A stretch of 64,000 nucleotides of DNA from Variovorax atrisoli 110B (lineage in GTDB: Bacteria; Pseudomonadota; Gammaproteobacteria; Burkholderiales; Burkholderiaceae_C). Of the stretch, positions 46,350 to 54,844 are shown piece after piece. Position 1 is the first letter of the stretch. The number at the start of each line of letters is the position of its first letter. The stretch covers positions 305,314 through 369,313 of the forward strand of contig NZ_KB907456.1 in the NCBI RefSeq assembly GCF_000382045.1. Direction: 5' to 3'. Below the pieces are notes generated by a model. It had not been told where the DNA came from and ran no database searches. It saw nothing but the letters and a program-made list of their open reading frames with translations. The translations under genes were made by a program, and so were the position numbers.

Positions 46350-47621
46350 CTATTGAAGAGTGCCCAGCACCTCGTCCAGCCGCTCGACCAGCAGGTCGGC
46401 ATGCTTGCGTTCGAACACCAGCGGCGGCCTGATCTTGAGCACATTGCCCTGCGGCCCGGTCGCGCTCAGCAGCACCTGCCGCTGCCGCAGGCCGTTGACC
46501 ACCTTGGCCGCCTGCGCGGTGGCCGGCGCGCGCGTGGCGCGGTCGGCCACGAGTTCAAGGCCTATGAAGAGCCCGGCGCCGCGCGCCTCGCCGACCAGTG
46601 CATGGCGCTGGCCGAGCGCGGCCAGGCGCTCGCGCAGGTAGGTGCCGACCTGCAGGGCGTTGTCCTGCAGGCCGTTCTTCTGGATCACGTCGAGAACCGC
46701 CGAGGCTGCTGCCATGGAGACCGGGTTGCCGCCGAAGGTGTTGAAGTAGCGGCTGGCCTGCCCGAAGGCCTTCATGACTTCGGGCCGCACGGCCAGGCCC
46801 GCGACCGGGTGGCCGTTGCCCATGGGCTTGCCCATGGTCACCATGTCGGGCACCACGCCGTGGCGCAGGAAGCCCCAGAAGGCCTCGCCGGTGCGGCCGA
46901 AGCCGGGCTGCACCTCATCGGCGATGAACACGCCGCCCGCCGCATGGATCGCCTCCACCGCCTCGCGCAGGAACCCGGCCGGCGCGGTGAACACGCCGTC
47001 GCTGGAGAACACCGTGTCCACGAGCAGCGCCGCGGGCGCGATGCCGTGCGCCTTCAGGTCGGCGATGGCCGCGCGCACGCCGTCGGCGAAGCGCCTGCCC
47101 GTCTCGGCATCGCCTCCCTCGGGCGCATCCACCAGCCGCACATGCTGGCCAATGCGCACGTACTGCCCCAGCGAGGGCGAGGCGCAGGCGAGGGCCGAGG
47201 TCACGCCGTGGTAGGCGAAGCGGGTGACGATGAGGCCGGTGCCGCCCGTGTGCGCCGTCGCGATGCGCATGGCGAGGTCGTTGGCCTCGCTGCCTGTGCA
47301 GGTGAAGGTGGCGTGGCCGAGCTCGGGCGGCATGGTGGCCAGCAGCCGCTCGGCGTAGTCGAGGATGCCCTCGTGCAGGTAGCGCGTGTGCGTGTTGAGT
47401 ACCGATGCCTGGCGTGTGATGGCCTCGACCACTTCGGGCCGTGCGTGGCCCAGCGGCACCACGTTGTTGTAGGCGTCCAGCCAGGGCGTGCCCGCGGCGT
47501 CGTAGAGCCACACGCCTTCGCCGCGCACGGGGTGGAAGGGCTCGTCGTAGAAAAGCCGGTAGGCCGGCCCGAGCAGGCGGGCGCGGCGTTCGAGCAGTTC
47601 GGCGGTGGGTTTCTCAGTCAT
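46350..47621 (-). CDS. Class III PLP enzyme, phospho-lyase-like (AGXT2L family)
   Basis: 423 residues. GEGVWLYDAAGTPWLDAYNNVVPLGHARP and NTHTRYLHEGILDYAERL are characteristic of the ethanolamine-phosphate / 5-phosphohydroxylysine phospho-lyase branch of class III aminotransferases. The PLP Lys is in MVTMGKPMGNGHPVAG. The gene overlaps the kinase gene by eight bases; a kinase plus phospho-lyase pair would phosphorylate an amino alcohol and then eliminate phosphate and ammonia to give an aldehyde. Generic omega-aminotransferase is the alternative. It is the last gene of the minus-strand catabolic run. Confidence 0.8.
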   Translation of the reverse strand: MTEKPTAELLERRARLLGPAYRLFYDEPFHPVRGEGVWLYDAAGTPWLDAYNNVVPLGHARPEVVEAITRQASVLNTHTRYLHEGILDYAERLLATMPPELGHATFTCTGSEANDLAMRIATAHTGGTGLIVTRFAYHGVTSALACASPSLGQYVRIGQHVRLVDAPEGGDAETGRRFADGVRAAIADLKAHGIAPAALLVDTVFSSDGVFTAPAGFLREAVEAIHAAGGVFIADEVQPGFGRTGEAFWGFLRHGVVPDMVTMGKPMGNGHPVAGLAVRPEVMKAFGQASRYFNTFGGNPVSMAAASAVLDVIQKNGLQDNALQVGTYLRERLAALGQRHALVGEARGAGLFIGLELVADRATRAPATAQAAKVVNGLRQRQVLLSATGPQGNVLKIRPPLVFERKHADLLVERLDEVLGTLQ

Positions 47622-48720
47622 GGATCGGTTCCGTGGATTGGGCGGCGCGGCAGGCGGCGCGGATGGCGTCCTGCACCTGTTCGGGCGTCAACGTGGCGCA
47701 GGCCTGCAGCCGTGCCCAGGAGACGGCGTTGTTGCGCATGAGGTAAGGGGCGTTGTCGGGCTGACGCGCCGCGCGCCAGCCGCTGATGGCGACCACCATC
47801 GCCAGCCGTGCACGCACGAGGTCGAGCAGCGCGTGGGTCTCGCCATCGGTCAGCGGCGAGACGGCGTGGTAGTCGGCCGCGAAGCGCGCGATCGTCGCGA
47901 GCGCGTCGCCCTGTTCGTCGATGTGGTACGAGGCCGCGACGGCCAGGTCGTCCACGAGCGGCGCATGCACCATGTCGCCGAAGTCGAGGATGCCCGCCAC
48001 GCGCGCCGGCTCGTCCGTATCGACCAGCAGGTTGTAGAGGTTGAAGTCGTTGTGGATGGCCTGGCGGCGCTGCCCGGCCAGCCTTGGTTTGGTGCGTTGC
48101 ACGAAGCCGTCGAGCGCGGCCTCCGCCAGCGCGCGGCGGGCGGGGCCGGTCACGTGCACCAGCAGCGCCCGCACGCGGTCGGCGCGCTGGATGTCCCAGG
48201 GCAGTTCGCGGGCGCCGGCGGGATGCTCGAAGCCGGCGAGTGCGAGGTCCAGCCGGGCGAGCATGCGCGCGACACAGGTGCGCTGCGCCGCCGAGCGCGG
48301 CGCCTGCGGCATGGGCATGCCCTCGAGGTAGCTGAAGAGGCGCGCCACGCGCGTGCGGCCTTCCGCGTCCTCGATCTGCACCGAGGCCGCGCCGTGGCGG
48401 TCCGGCAGCAGGCGCTGCACCGGCAGGCCGGGGTCCGTGCGCGCCAGATGCAGCAGGGCCTGCGTCTGGAAGTCGGCTACCAGCGGGTCTTCGTCGGGAT
48501 GCGAGAGCTTGAGCATGCAGCGTGCGCCGCCGTCTTCCGGCTCCAGCAGGAAGTTGGCATCGCGCTCGCCGGTGAGCGGCTTGAGCCGGCCTCGCTTGCC
48601 GTACAGGCGCTGCAGCAGCTCGCCCGCCCAGTCCGTCGCGACGGGGGCGGGCGGCGAGGTCAGTACCGCCGCCTCGGGCAGGGCCGCCTTGATGGCGTCG
48701 TCGAGCTCCTGCGTCATCAC
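47614..48720 (-). CDS. APH-fold kinase (hydroxylysine-kinase-like)
   Basis: 368-residue aminoglycoside-phosphotransferase-fold kinase. The catalytic loop is HNDFNLYNLLVD and the metal-binding Asp is in AGILDFGDMVH. ATP-binding N-lobe residues include NFLLEPEDGGARCMLKLSH. It resembles hydroxylysine kinase and homoserine/choline-kinase-type relatives. Coupling to the phospho-lyase gene (8-bp overlap) favours a small amino alcohol such as 5-hydroxylysine or ethanolamine as substrate (inference). Its start overlaps the preceding amidohydrolase stop by four bases. Confidence 0.78.
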   Translation of the reverse strand: MMTQELDDAIKAALPEAAVLTSPPAPVATDWAGELLQRLYGKRGRLKPLTGERDANFLLEPEDGGARCMLKLSHPDEDPLVADFQTQALLHLARTDPGLPVQRLLPDRHGAASVQIEDAEGRTRVARLFSYLEGMPMPQAPRSAAQRTCVARMLARLDLALAGFEHPAGARELPWDIQRADRVRALLVHVTGPARRALAEAALDGFVQRTKPRLAGQRRQAIHNDFNLYNLLVDTDEPARVAGILDFGDMVHAPLVDDLAVAASYHIDEQGDALATIARFAADYHAVSPLTDGETHALLDLVRARLAMVVAISGWRAARQPDNAPYLMRNNAVSWARLQACATLTPEQVQDAIRAACRAAQSTEPIHD

Positions 48721-49745
48721 GCCGCCTTCTCGAAACCGCCTAGCGCGCTGGCCAGGTTGCGGCCCAGGTCCTCCGACAGGTAGCCGCCTTCCTGCACCAG
48801 CACCGTGGGCAGCCCCAGGCGCGCGATCTCGCCGAGGATGCGGCCGAAGCCCGCAGTGCTCACGGCCAGTGCCTGGTAGGGGTCGTTCTCGTGCGCGTCC
48901 AGGCCCAGGGCCACGACCAGCGCGCCGGGCGTGAAGGCGCGGATGGTCGCGTGGGCGGTCGCCAGCGCCGCGAGGAAGCCGTCATCCTGCGTGCCGCGCG
49001 CCAGCGGCAGGTTGAGGTTGTAGCCCAGGCCTTCGCCTTCGCCGGTCTCGTGCGCATGGCCCGTGAAGAAGGGCGTGCAGAAGTGCGGGTCGCCGTGCAG
49101 CGAGATCGTCAGCACGTCCTTGCGGCGCCAGAAGATGCCCTGCGTGCCGTTGCCGTGGTGCACGTCGATGTCGAGGATGGCCACGCGGTCGTGCTTCTGG
49201 CGCAGGTGCTGGGCTGCGATGGCCGCGTTGTTGAGGTAGGTGAAGCCGTTGGCGCGGTCGGCGTAGGCATGGTGGCCGGGCGGACGGCACAGCGCGTAGG
49301 CCGCACGTTCGCCGTCCAGCACGAGCTGCGCGGCATGCGTGGCCACGTGGGCCGACCACGTCGCGGCATGCCAGGTGTGGCGGCCGATGGAGCAGGCCAT
49401 GTCGCCCATGTGGTAGCCGGCCTGGCCGACCAGGCTGTCGGGGTAGGTGAAGGGCTGGCCCGGGAACGGGTGCACGTTGGGAATGACTTCCTCCGAGGCG
49501 CCTTCGAGCTGTTGCCAGCGCTCCCAGGCGGTTTCCAGGAAGCGCAGGTACTGCGGCGTGTGGATGGCGGCGCGCGGGCCCGGGCCGTGGTCCTCGGGCG
49601 CGACGATGTCGTGGCCCTGCGCACGCGCGGCGTTCAGCAGCAGCGTGCCCCGCTCGGGCTGCTCGTTGCTGCGCTTCATGCGCCCGCGCACGATGAACTG
49701 CTGCGGATCGTGGCCGGTGTGCTGGTCGCTGTAGATGACTTTCAT
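48717..49745 (-). CDS. Acetylpolyamine amidohydrolase-like (HDAC family), copy 1
   Basis: 342 residues, the length of the Mycoplana acetylpolyamine amidohydrolase. Its opening MKVIYSDQHTGHDPQQFIV is typical of the group. His pair CRPPGHHAYADRANGF, zinc ligands ILDIDVHHGNGTQG and LGLDAHENDP, and catalytic Tyr in EGGYLSEDLG are all present. It would remove acetyl groups from acetylated polyamines or related amines. Its end overlaps the kinase gene by four bases, tying it to the amino-alcohol pair. A paralogue is encoded 2.6 kb away at 52393. Confidence 0.85.
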   Translation of the reverse strand: MKVIYSDQHTGHDPQQFIVRGRMKRSNEQPERGTLLLNAARAQGHDIVAPEDHGPGPRAAIHTPQYLRFLETAWERWQQLEGASEEVIPNVHPFPGQPFTYPDSLVGQAGYHMGDMACSIGRHTWHAATWSAHVATHAAQLVLDGERAAYALCRPPGHHAYADRANGFTYLNNAAIAAQHLRQKHDRVAILDIDVHHGNGTQGIFWRRKDVLTISLHGDPHFCTPFFTGHAHETGEGEGLGYNLNLPLARGTQDDGFLAALATAHATIRAFTPGALVVALGLDAHENDPYQALAVSTAGFGRILGEIARLGLPTVLVQEGGYLSEDLGRNLASALGGFEKAA

Positions 49746-49754
49746 GTCGGGCTT

Positions 49755-50459
49755 TCAATATTGGGGTTCGACGGTCCAGCTGATGGGAATCTCGGCGACG
49801 CTGGCCGAGGCCGGCAGCTCGAGCACCGTCCGAGCGATGCGGGCCACGTCCTCGGGGCGCGTGGCCTGCCGCTGCTGCTCGGGCGGCAGGGCGGCCGCCA
49901 TGTCGGTGGCGACGAAGCCGGGGCACAGGGCGGTGCAGCGCACGCGCGACTCGGCGCCGCAGTGCCGGATGCCGTGTGCGAGCGAAAGCACCGCCGCCTT
50001 GCTCAGCGCGTAGAGCGAGGCATCGGCCGTGCGCACGCGCTTGGCTGCGAGCGAGGCCATCACCAGCACCTTGCCCTCGTCCGCGGCGAGCAGGTGCGCC
50101 CAGGCCTTGCGCGTGAGCCGCAGCGGCGACTTGACGTTGACTTCCAGGAGCCGGTCGACTTCCGCGTCGTCCGCATCGACCACCGAGCGCGTGCTGAGGA
50201 TGCCGGCGTTGTGCACCAGCGCGTCGATGCCGCCGAAGTCGCGCACGGTCGCGGCCACCCAGTCGGTCTCGCTGCGCGCGTCCTCGGCGTCGAAGCGATA
50301 GGTGCGCACTTGCGCCGGGTCGTGGCCGTCGAAGGCATCGGTGGCGCTGCGCGTGCCCACGCTCACGCGCCAGCCGTGCGCGAGCAGTTCGCGCACGATG
50401 GCAAGGCCGATGCCGCGGTTGCCTCCGCTGACCATGGCGACGCGCGGCAGCGTATTCAT
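49755..50459 (-). CDS. Short-chain dehydrogenase/reductase
   Basis: 234-residue Rossmann SDR. The cofactor motif is MVSGGNRGIGLAIV, LVHNAGIL is the NAG motif, and the active-site Tyr-Lys pair is YALSK with an upstream Ser in MASLAAK. It probably handles an alcohol or carbonyl intermediate of the surrounding catabolic set. The start at 50459 gives MNTLPRVAM; the longer frame adds sequence from the intergenic repeat. It is 9 bp upstream of the amidohydrolase gene. Confidence 0.88.
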   Translation of the reverse strand: MNTLPRVAMVSGGNRGIGLAIVRELLAHGWRVSVGTRSATDAFDGHDPAQVRTYRFDAEDARSETDWVAATVRDFGGIDALVHNAGILSTRSVVDADDAEVDRLLEVNVKSPLRLTRKAWAHLLAADEGKVLVMASLAAKRVRTADASLYALSKAAVLSLAHGIRHCGAESRVRCTALCPGFVATDMAAALPPEQQRQATRPEDVARIARTVLELPASASVAEIPISWTVEPQY

Positions 50460-50522
50460 CTCAGTTGTCCATGGCGCCGACGCGCCACCCGCAGGGCATG
50501 AAACCGGCGCCATCCTGCTGAT

Positions 50523-50640
50523 CGAAGGGCCGCTGAGCAGGCCACGTCAGTGCACCCCCGCAACGGGCTTTGCCCGGCAGCCGGGTGCGCCCCTTGAGGG
50601 GGATGGAACTTCCACACGCAGTGAGGAAGTTCAAGCGGGG
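50523..50640. repeat. Intergenic GC-rich repeat of Comamonadaceae type
   Basis: Non-coding spacer between the SDR and the GntR gene. CACCCCCGC, CGGGCTTTGCCCGG and CCCCTTGAGGGGG form hairpins, and the element ends GGGGGATGG. The CCCCTGAGGGG-like core is also present at 32680-32690 and the layout resembles 31130-31245. It is probably a dispersed family repeat. Confidence 0.4.
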
Positions 50641-50650
50641 TGGTTTCATC

Positions 50651-51343
50651 TCAGGGCTTGGTGAAGAGGCCGCGCACGTGGGCCTTGGCGGTTTCGAGGT
50701 GGTAGCGCAGCGCGTGCTGTGCGGCGTCGACGTCGCGCGCCGCCATGGCCTTGGCGATGGGCCTGTGCGTCTCGGCCAGCGCCTTCAGGTCGCCGTAGCT
50801 GTCCTCGCTGAGCGCGAGGAACATGCGCACCTCGGTCTGCATGTTGTCGAACAGCCGGTGCAGGTAGTGGTTGCCCGACAGCGCACTGATGGCGAAGTGG
50901 AAGTCCAGGTCGAGCGCCACCCGCTCGGGCGACGACAGGATCTCGGCGCGCTCCACCATGTCGTCCACGCGCGCGTCGAGCTGCGCCAGCTCTGCGTCGG
51001 TGGCGTGCGTGCAGGCCAGCGATGCGCCCAGCAACTCGAGCTGGATGCGCACTTCGTACAGGTCGTTGACCTGCTTGGGCGAAACCGTGCGCACCGCGAA
51101 GCCGTGCCGCGGGCGCGAGATCAGCAGCCCCAGGCTCTCGAGGCGGCGCGCGGCCTCGCGCACGGGCGCGCGGCTCACGCCCATCTGCCGGGCCAGCTCG
51201 GCCTCGACGATGCGTTCGCCGGGCGCGATGCGGCCCGACAGGATGGCTTGCTGCAATTGCGCCTCCACCACGCCGACCAGGTCGGGCACCTGGATCGACG
51301 AGAAGGCGGGAGGGGTGGCGGCTTCGGGCCGGCTGGTGGTCAT
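50651..51343 (-). CDS. GntR-family regulator with FCD domain
   Basis: 230 residues. The winged HTH reads LSGRIAPGERIVEAELARQMGVSRAPVREAARRLESLGL and the FCD effector domain follows, with metal/ligand residues in DLDFHFAISALSGN and ETHRPIAKAMAARD. Such regulators respond to small organic acids and usually repress catabolic operons. It sits in the middle of the minus-strand catabolic run and is the likely local controller. A TACGTA-cored sequence at 51366-51377 just upstream could be an autoregulatory site (weak). Confidence 0.88.
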   Translation of the reverse strand: MTTSRPEAATPPAFSSIQVPDLVGVVEAQLQQAILSGRIAPGERIVEAELARQMGVSRAPVREAARRLESLGLLISRPRHGFAVRTVSPKQVNDLYEVRIQLELLGASLACTHATDAELAQLDARVDDMVERAEILSSPERVALDLDFHFAISALSGNHYLHRLFDNMQTEVRMFLALSEDSYGDLKALAETHRPIAKAMAARDVDAAQHALRYHLETAKAHVRGLFTKP

Positions 51344-51374
51344 CGGAATTCCTTGTCTCGGTCTCTTGTACGTA

Positions 51375-52310
51375 TCATGCCGGCCCCTTCATGCCGCTCG
51401 CCTCGCGCCGGCCGCTGCCCGAGCGGGCCAGGTAGACGCCAGCCACGGCGATCAGCGCCATGCCGGCCAGAGCCGGCGCATCGGGCGGCCGCTGGAACCA
51501 CAGCGTGCTGATCAGCACTGCCAGCAGCAACTGCACATAGTTCAGGGGCGCCAGTGTGGCCGCGCCGACGCGGCGGAACGCGGCCAGCAGCAACAGCTGG
51601 GCGCTGCCGCTGACGGCGCCGCCGGCGACCAGCAGCGCCATCTCGGGCCAGGGCGGCAGCGTCACGTGCGGCATGAACAGCACGGGCAGGTTCGTGATGA
51701 TCAGGCAGGCCAGCGCCATGTGCGCGAACTGCACGGGTGCCGGCACCAGCCCCGAGAGCCGCCGCGTGAGCACTTGGAAGAGCGCATAGCAGACGGCGGA
51801 CACCGCCATCAGCAGCGTGCCCGCCAGCGGCAGGCTGCCGCCCGGGCGCACGATGCACAGCATGCCCGCGAAGCCCAGCAGCACTGCCGTCCACTGCGCG
51901 CGGCCCACGCGCTCCCCGAGCAGCCAGGGCGACAGCGCGACCATGATCAGCGGAGCGGTGAAGTAGATCGCGGTGGCCTCCGCCAGCGGCATGGTGACGA
52001 GCGCGGTCATGAAGCAGGTGGCCACGATGGCCAGCGCCACGCTGCGCGCGGCCAGCAGCTTCTGGTGCGGCTGGCGCCACAGGCGCAGGTCGCCGTGGCG
52101 CAGCAGCAGCACCAGCGCGATGACGCCGATCGCGCTGTAGCGGCCCAGGTTGACGACCGCCGGCGCATGCGTGGCGACCATCTGCTTGGCGAAGGCGTCG
52201 TACGCCGCGAACAGCACCAGCGCGCAGAGGAAGAGCGCGATGCCCGCGCCCGCGCTGTTCTCGCCACGGTCGTCGCGTGCAAGGGAGACGGCGGCGCGTG
52301 CGGCACTCAT
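51375..52310 (-). CDS. EamA/DMT-family transporter
   Basis: 311 residues with ten predicted helices in two EamA repeats (first LFLCALVLFAAYDAFAKQM, second starting near TLLMAVSAVCYALFQVLTRRL). Drug/metabolite transporters of this type export or import small metabolites, often amino acids. ATG at 52310 is chosen for a short charged N-terminus; an upstream in-frame ATG would add 41 doubtful residues. It lies between the regulator and an amidohydrolase gene in the catabolic run. Confidence 0.85.
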   Translation of the reverse strand: MSAARAAVSLARDDRGENSAGAGIALFLCALVLFAAYDAFAKQMVATHAPAVVNLGRYSAIGVIALVLLLRHGDLRLWRQPHQKLLAARSVALAIVATCFMTALVTMPLAEATAIYFTAPLIMVALSPWLLGERVGRAQWTAVLLGFAGMLCIVRPGGSLPLAGTLLMAVSAVCYALFQVLTRRLSGLVPAPVQFAHMALACLIITNLPVLFMPHVTLPPWPEMALLVAGGAVSGSAQLLLLAAFRRVGAATLAPLNYVQLLLAVLISTLWFQRPPDAPALAGMALIAVAGVYLARSGSGRREASGMKGPA

Positions 52311-52392
52311 GCCGGCTGCGACTGCGTCGCTTCCGTCACTGCACCGGAGCTCGCACCGGTATCGGCACCGCGGCAGGCCGTCGTGCAGACGG

Positions 52393-53430
52393 TCATGCGC
52401 GAAGACCTTCCAGGAAGGCGTCGAGCGCGGCACCGATGGCCTCGACCATGTAGCCGCCTTCCTGCACCACCACCGTGGGCAGGCCCAGCGCGCGCACGCG
52501 CTCGCCGGCGAGGCGGAAGGCCTCCATGTCGAACTTGAGCACGCTGATCGGATCGTCCTTGTAGGTGTCGAAGCCCAGCGGCAGCACCAGCGCCTGCGGC
52601 TGGAAGCGCTCGATGGCGGCGGTGGCCTGGTCCAGCGCCTGCGCGAATTCGGCGTTGCCGCTGCCGTGCGCCAGCGGCAGGTTCAGGTTGCAGCCTTCAC
52701 CCTCGCCGGTGCCGCGCTCGTGCGCGTAGCCCGTGTACCAGGGGTAATAGCCGGACGGGTCGGCATGCGTGGAGACGGTCAGCACGTCGCCTCGCTCGTA
52801 GAAGATCTGCTGCGTGCCGTCGCCGTGGTGGGCGTCGATGTCGAGCACGGCCACGCGCGCATGGCGCCGTCGCAGCGTGGCGGCCGCGATGGCGCTGTTG
52901 TTCACGTAGCAGAAGCCTGCCGCGCGCGCACGCTGCGCATGGTGGCCCGAAGGGCGGCACAGGGCATAGGCGATGCTTCCGCCTTCGAGCACCGCCTCGG
53001 CCGCCGCCAGAGCGGCGTGGGCCGAGCGCAGGACGGAGCGCCAGGTGTTCGGGCCGATGGGGCATGACAGGTCGCCGACGTACCAGCCCGTCTGCGCCAG
53101 GACCGAGGGCGAAGGACAGGGGCCCACGCGCGGTCCGTGCGGCGACATGTTGGGCAGCACCTCGACGCCCGGCTCCAGCCCGAAGCTTTCGACCTTGCGC
53201 CAGCGCTCGAACGCGGTTTCCAGGTAGTCGAGATAGTCCGTGCTGTGCACCTGCTCCAGCGCGGCGCGGCCGGCGTCCGGTGGCGCACCGACCGCGATGC
53301 CGCGTGCGGCCAGCGTTCCCATCAAGGCTTCGGCGCGCGTGGGCAGGTCAGCGGGCTTGCAGATGCGGCCCACGCGCATGTACTGCTGCGGATCGTGCAG
53401 CAGCTGGTCGTCGGAGAAGAAGGCCTGCAT
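52393..53430 (-). CDS. Acetylpolyamine amidohydrolase-like (HDAC family), copy 2
   Basis: 345 residues, clearly related to the product of 48717. It starts MQAFFSDDQLLHDPQQYM, with CRPSGHHAQRARAAGFCYVNN, VLDIDAHHGDGTQQIFYERGDVLTVSTHADP, LGFDTYKDDP and EGGYMVEAIG. The third zinc ligand is the Asp of GFDTYKDDP. It is separated by one base from the polyamine-type aminotransferase gene, which fits a deacetylase followed by transamination of the freed amine. Confidence 0.87.
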   Translation of the reverse strand: MQAFFSDDQLLHDPQQYMRVGRICKPADLPTRAEALMGTLAARGIAVGAPPDAGRAALEQVHSTDYLDYLETAFERWRKVESFGLEPGVEVLPNMSPHGPRVGPCPSPSVLAQTGWYVGDLSCPIGPNTWRSVLRSAHAALAAAEAVLEGGSIAYALCRPSGHHAQRARAAGFCYVNNSAIAAATLRRRHARVAVLDIDAHHGDGTQQIFYERGDVLTVSTHADPSGYYPWYTGYAHERGTGEGEGCNLNLPLAHGSGNAEFAQALDQATAAIERFQPQALVLPLGFDTYKDDPISVLKFDMEAFRLAGERVRALGLPTVVVQEGGYMVEAIGAALDAFLEGLRA

Positions 53431-53431
53431 G

Positions 53432-54805
53432 TCAGTGCTCCTTCTCGAAGCGGTCCATCGCGCGCGTCAGGCGCGCGAACAGGTCGTCCAGCTCGGCCCG
53501 CGTGATGATCAGCGGCGGGCACAGGCCGATGCTGTCGCCCATGGCGCGCACGATCAGGCCTTCTTCCAGCGCCAGCGCGGCGAAGCGGTAGCCGGCCTTG
53601 CGGTCGGCGGCGAAGGGCGTGCGCGCGGCCTTGTCGGCCATGAGCTCGATGGCGCCGATCAGGCCCACGCCGCGCACGTTGCCCACCCAGGGCCGTTCGG
53701 CGAAGGCGCGCAGCCCGGCCTGGAAGACGGGGGCGAGTTCGCGCACGTGGTCGAGGATGCGCTCGTCCTCGTAGACCTTCAGCGTCTCCAGCGCCACGGC
53801 GCAGGCGACCGGGTGGCCCGAATAGGTGTAGCCGTGGCCGAAGCTGCCGAGCTTGCCGCTGTTGGCGGCGATGGCGCTGTGCACCTTCTCGTTGACCATG
53901 ACCGCCGAGATCGGCACGTAGCCCGAGGACAGCGCCTTGGCGCAGCTCAGGATGTCGGGCTGGATGCCGAAGGTCGTGGAGCCGAACATGTTGCCCGTGC
54001 GGCCGAAGCCGCAGATCACCTCGTCGGCGATCATGAGCACGCCGTACTTGCGCAGCACGGCCTGCACCTTCTCGAAGTAGCCGGCTGGCGGCACCAGCAC
54101 ACCGCCCGCGCCCATCACCGGCTCGGCGATGAAGGCGGCCACGGTCTCGGGCCCTTCGGCCAGGATGGTCTGCTCCAGCTGCTGCGCGAGGCGGCTGGAG
54201 AAGTCCTGCTCCGTCTCGCCGGGTTCGGCATAGCGGTAGTGATGCGGGCAGTCCACGTGCAGGAAGCGCGCGGGCGCGGTGGCGATGGGCAGGTCGAAGT
54301 CGCGGTGGTTGCCGTCGAGCCCGCCCATGCTGGCGGCGGCCACGGTCACGCCATGGTAGGCGTTGCGCCGCGCGATGATCTTCTTGCGCTGCGGCTGGCC
54401 GATGGCGTTGTGGTAGTACCAGACCATCTTCACCGCGCTGTCGTTGGCCTCGGAGCCCGAGTTGGCGAAGAACACGCGCGCCATGGGTGATGGCGCCAGG
54501 GCCAGCAGCCGCTCGGCCAGGTCGGCCACCGCCACGTTCGTGCGCTGGTTGAAGGTGTGGTAGTAGGGCAGGGTGTCCAGTGCCTTTGCGCCGGCCGCGG
54601 CCAGGCGCTTGTTGGAGAAGCCCAGCGAGGCGCACCACAGGCCCGACATGGCCTCCAGGTAGGGCTTGCCCTGTTCGTCGACGACGTGGATGCCGTCGCC
54701 CTCGACGATGACCAGCGGCGGCGTCTGCGGCAGCGCGGCCAGGTTGGTGTACGAATGCAGGTGGGTGGCGACGTCCTTGTCGCCGGTGCCGAGGGGTTCT
54801 GCCAT
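53432..54805 (-). CDS. Class III aminotransferase, polyamine/putrescine-pyruvate type (SpuC-like)
   Basis: 457 residues. GLWCASLGFSNKRLAAAG, PYYHTFNQRTNVAVADLAE and RRNAYHGVTVAAASMGG resemble SpuC-type polyamine:pyruvate aminotransferases. PLP Lys is in ILSCAKALSSGYVPISAV, and the conserved Asp in IADEVICGFGRTG. It would convert a terminal amine to an aldehyde. It directly precedes the amidohydrolase gene in transcription order (one-base gap). Confidence 0.85.
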   Translation of the reverse strand: MAEPLGTGDKDVATHLHSYTNLAALPQTPPLVIVEGDGIHVVDEQGKPYLEAMSGLWCASLGFSNKRLAAAGAKALDTLPYYHTFNQRTNVAVADLAERLLALAPSPMARVFFANSGSEANDSAVKMVWYYHNAIGQPQRKKIIARRNAYHGVTVAAASMGGLDGNHRDFDLPIATAPARFLHVDCPHHYRYAEPGETEQDFSSRLAQQLEQTILAEGPETVAAFIAEPVMGAGGVLVPPAGYFEKVQAVLRKYGVLMIADEVICGFGRTGNMFGSTTFGIQPDILSCAKALSSGYVPISAVMVNEKVHSAIAANSGKLGSFGHGYTYSGHPVACAVALETLKVYEDERILDHVRELAPVFQAGLRAFAERPWVGNVRGVGLIGAIELMADKAARTPFAADRKAGYRFAALALEEGLIVRAMGDSIGLCPPLIITRAELDDLFARLTRAMDRFEKEH

Positions 54806-54844
54806 GGGGTTCCTCTTTGAATGTCGGGCGCTGAAAGAAGGCGG

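Noticed and set aside
51366..51377. TACGTA-cored sequence upstream of the GntR gene as an operator
   Set aside because: Only the six-base core is symmetric and it overlaps the end of the transporter gene; mentioned with the regulator but not called as a site.
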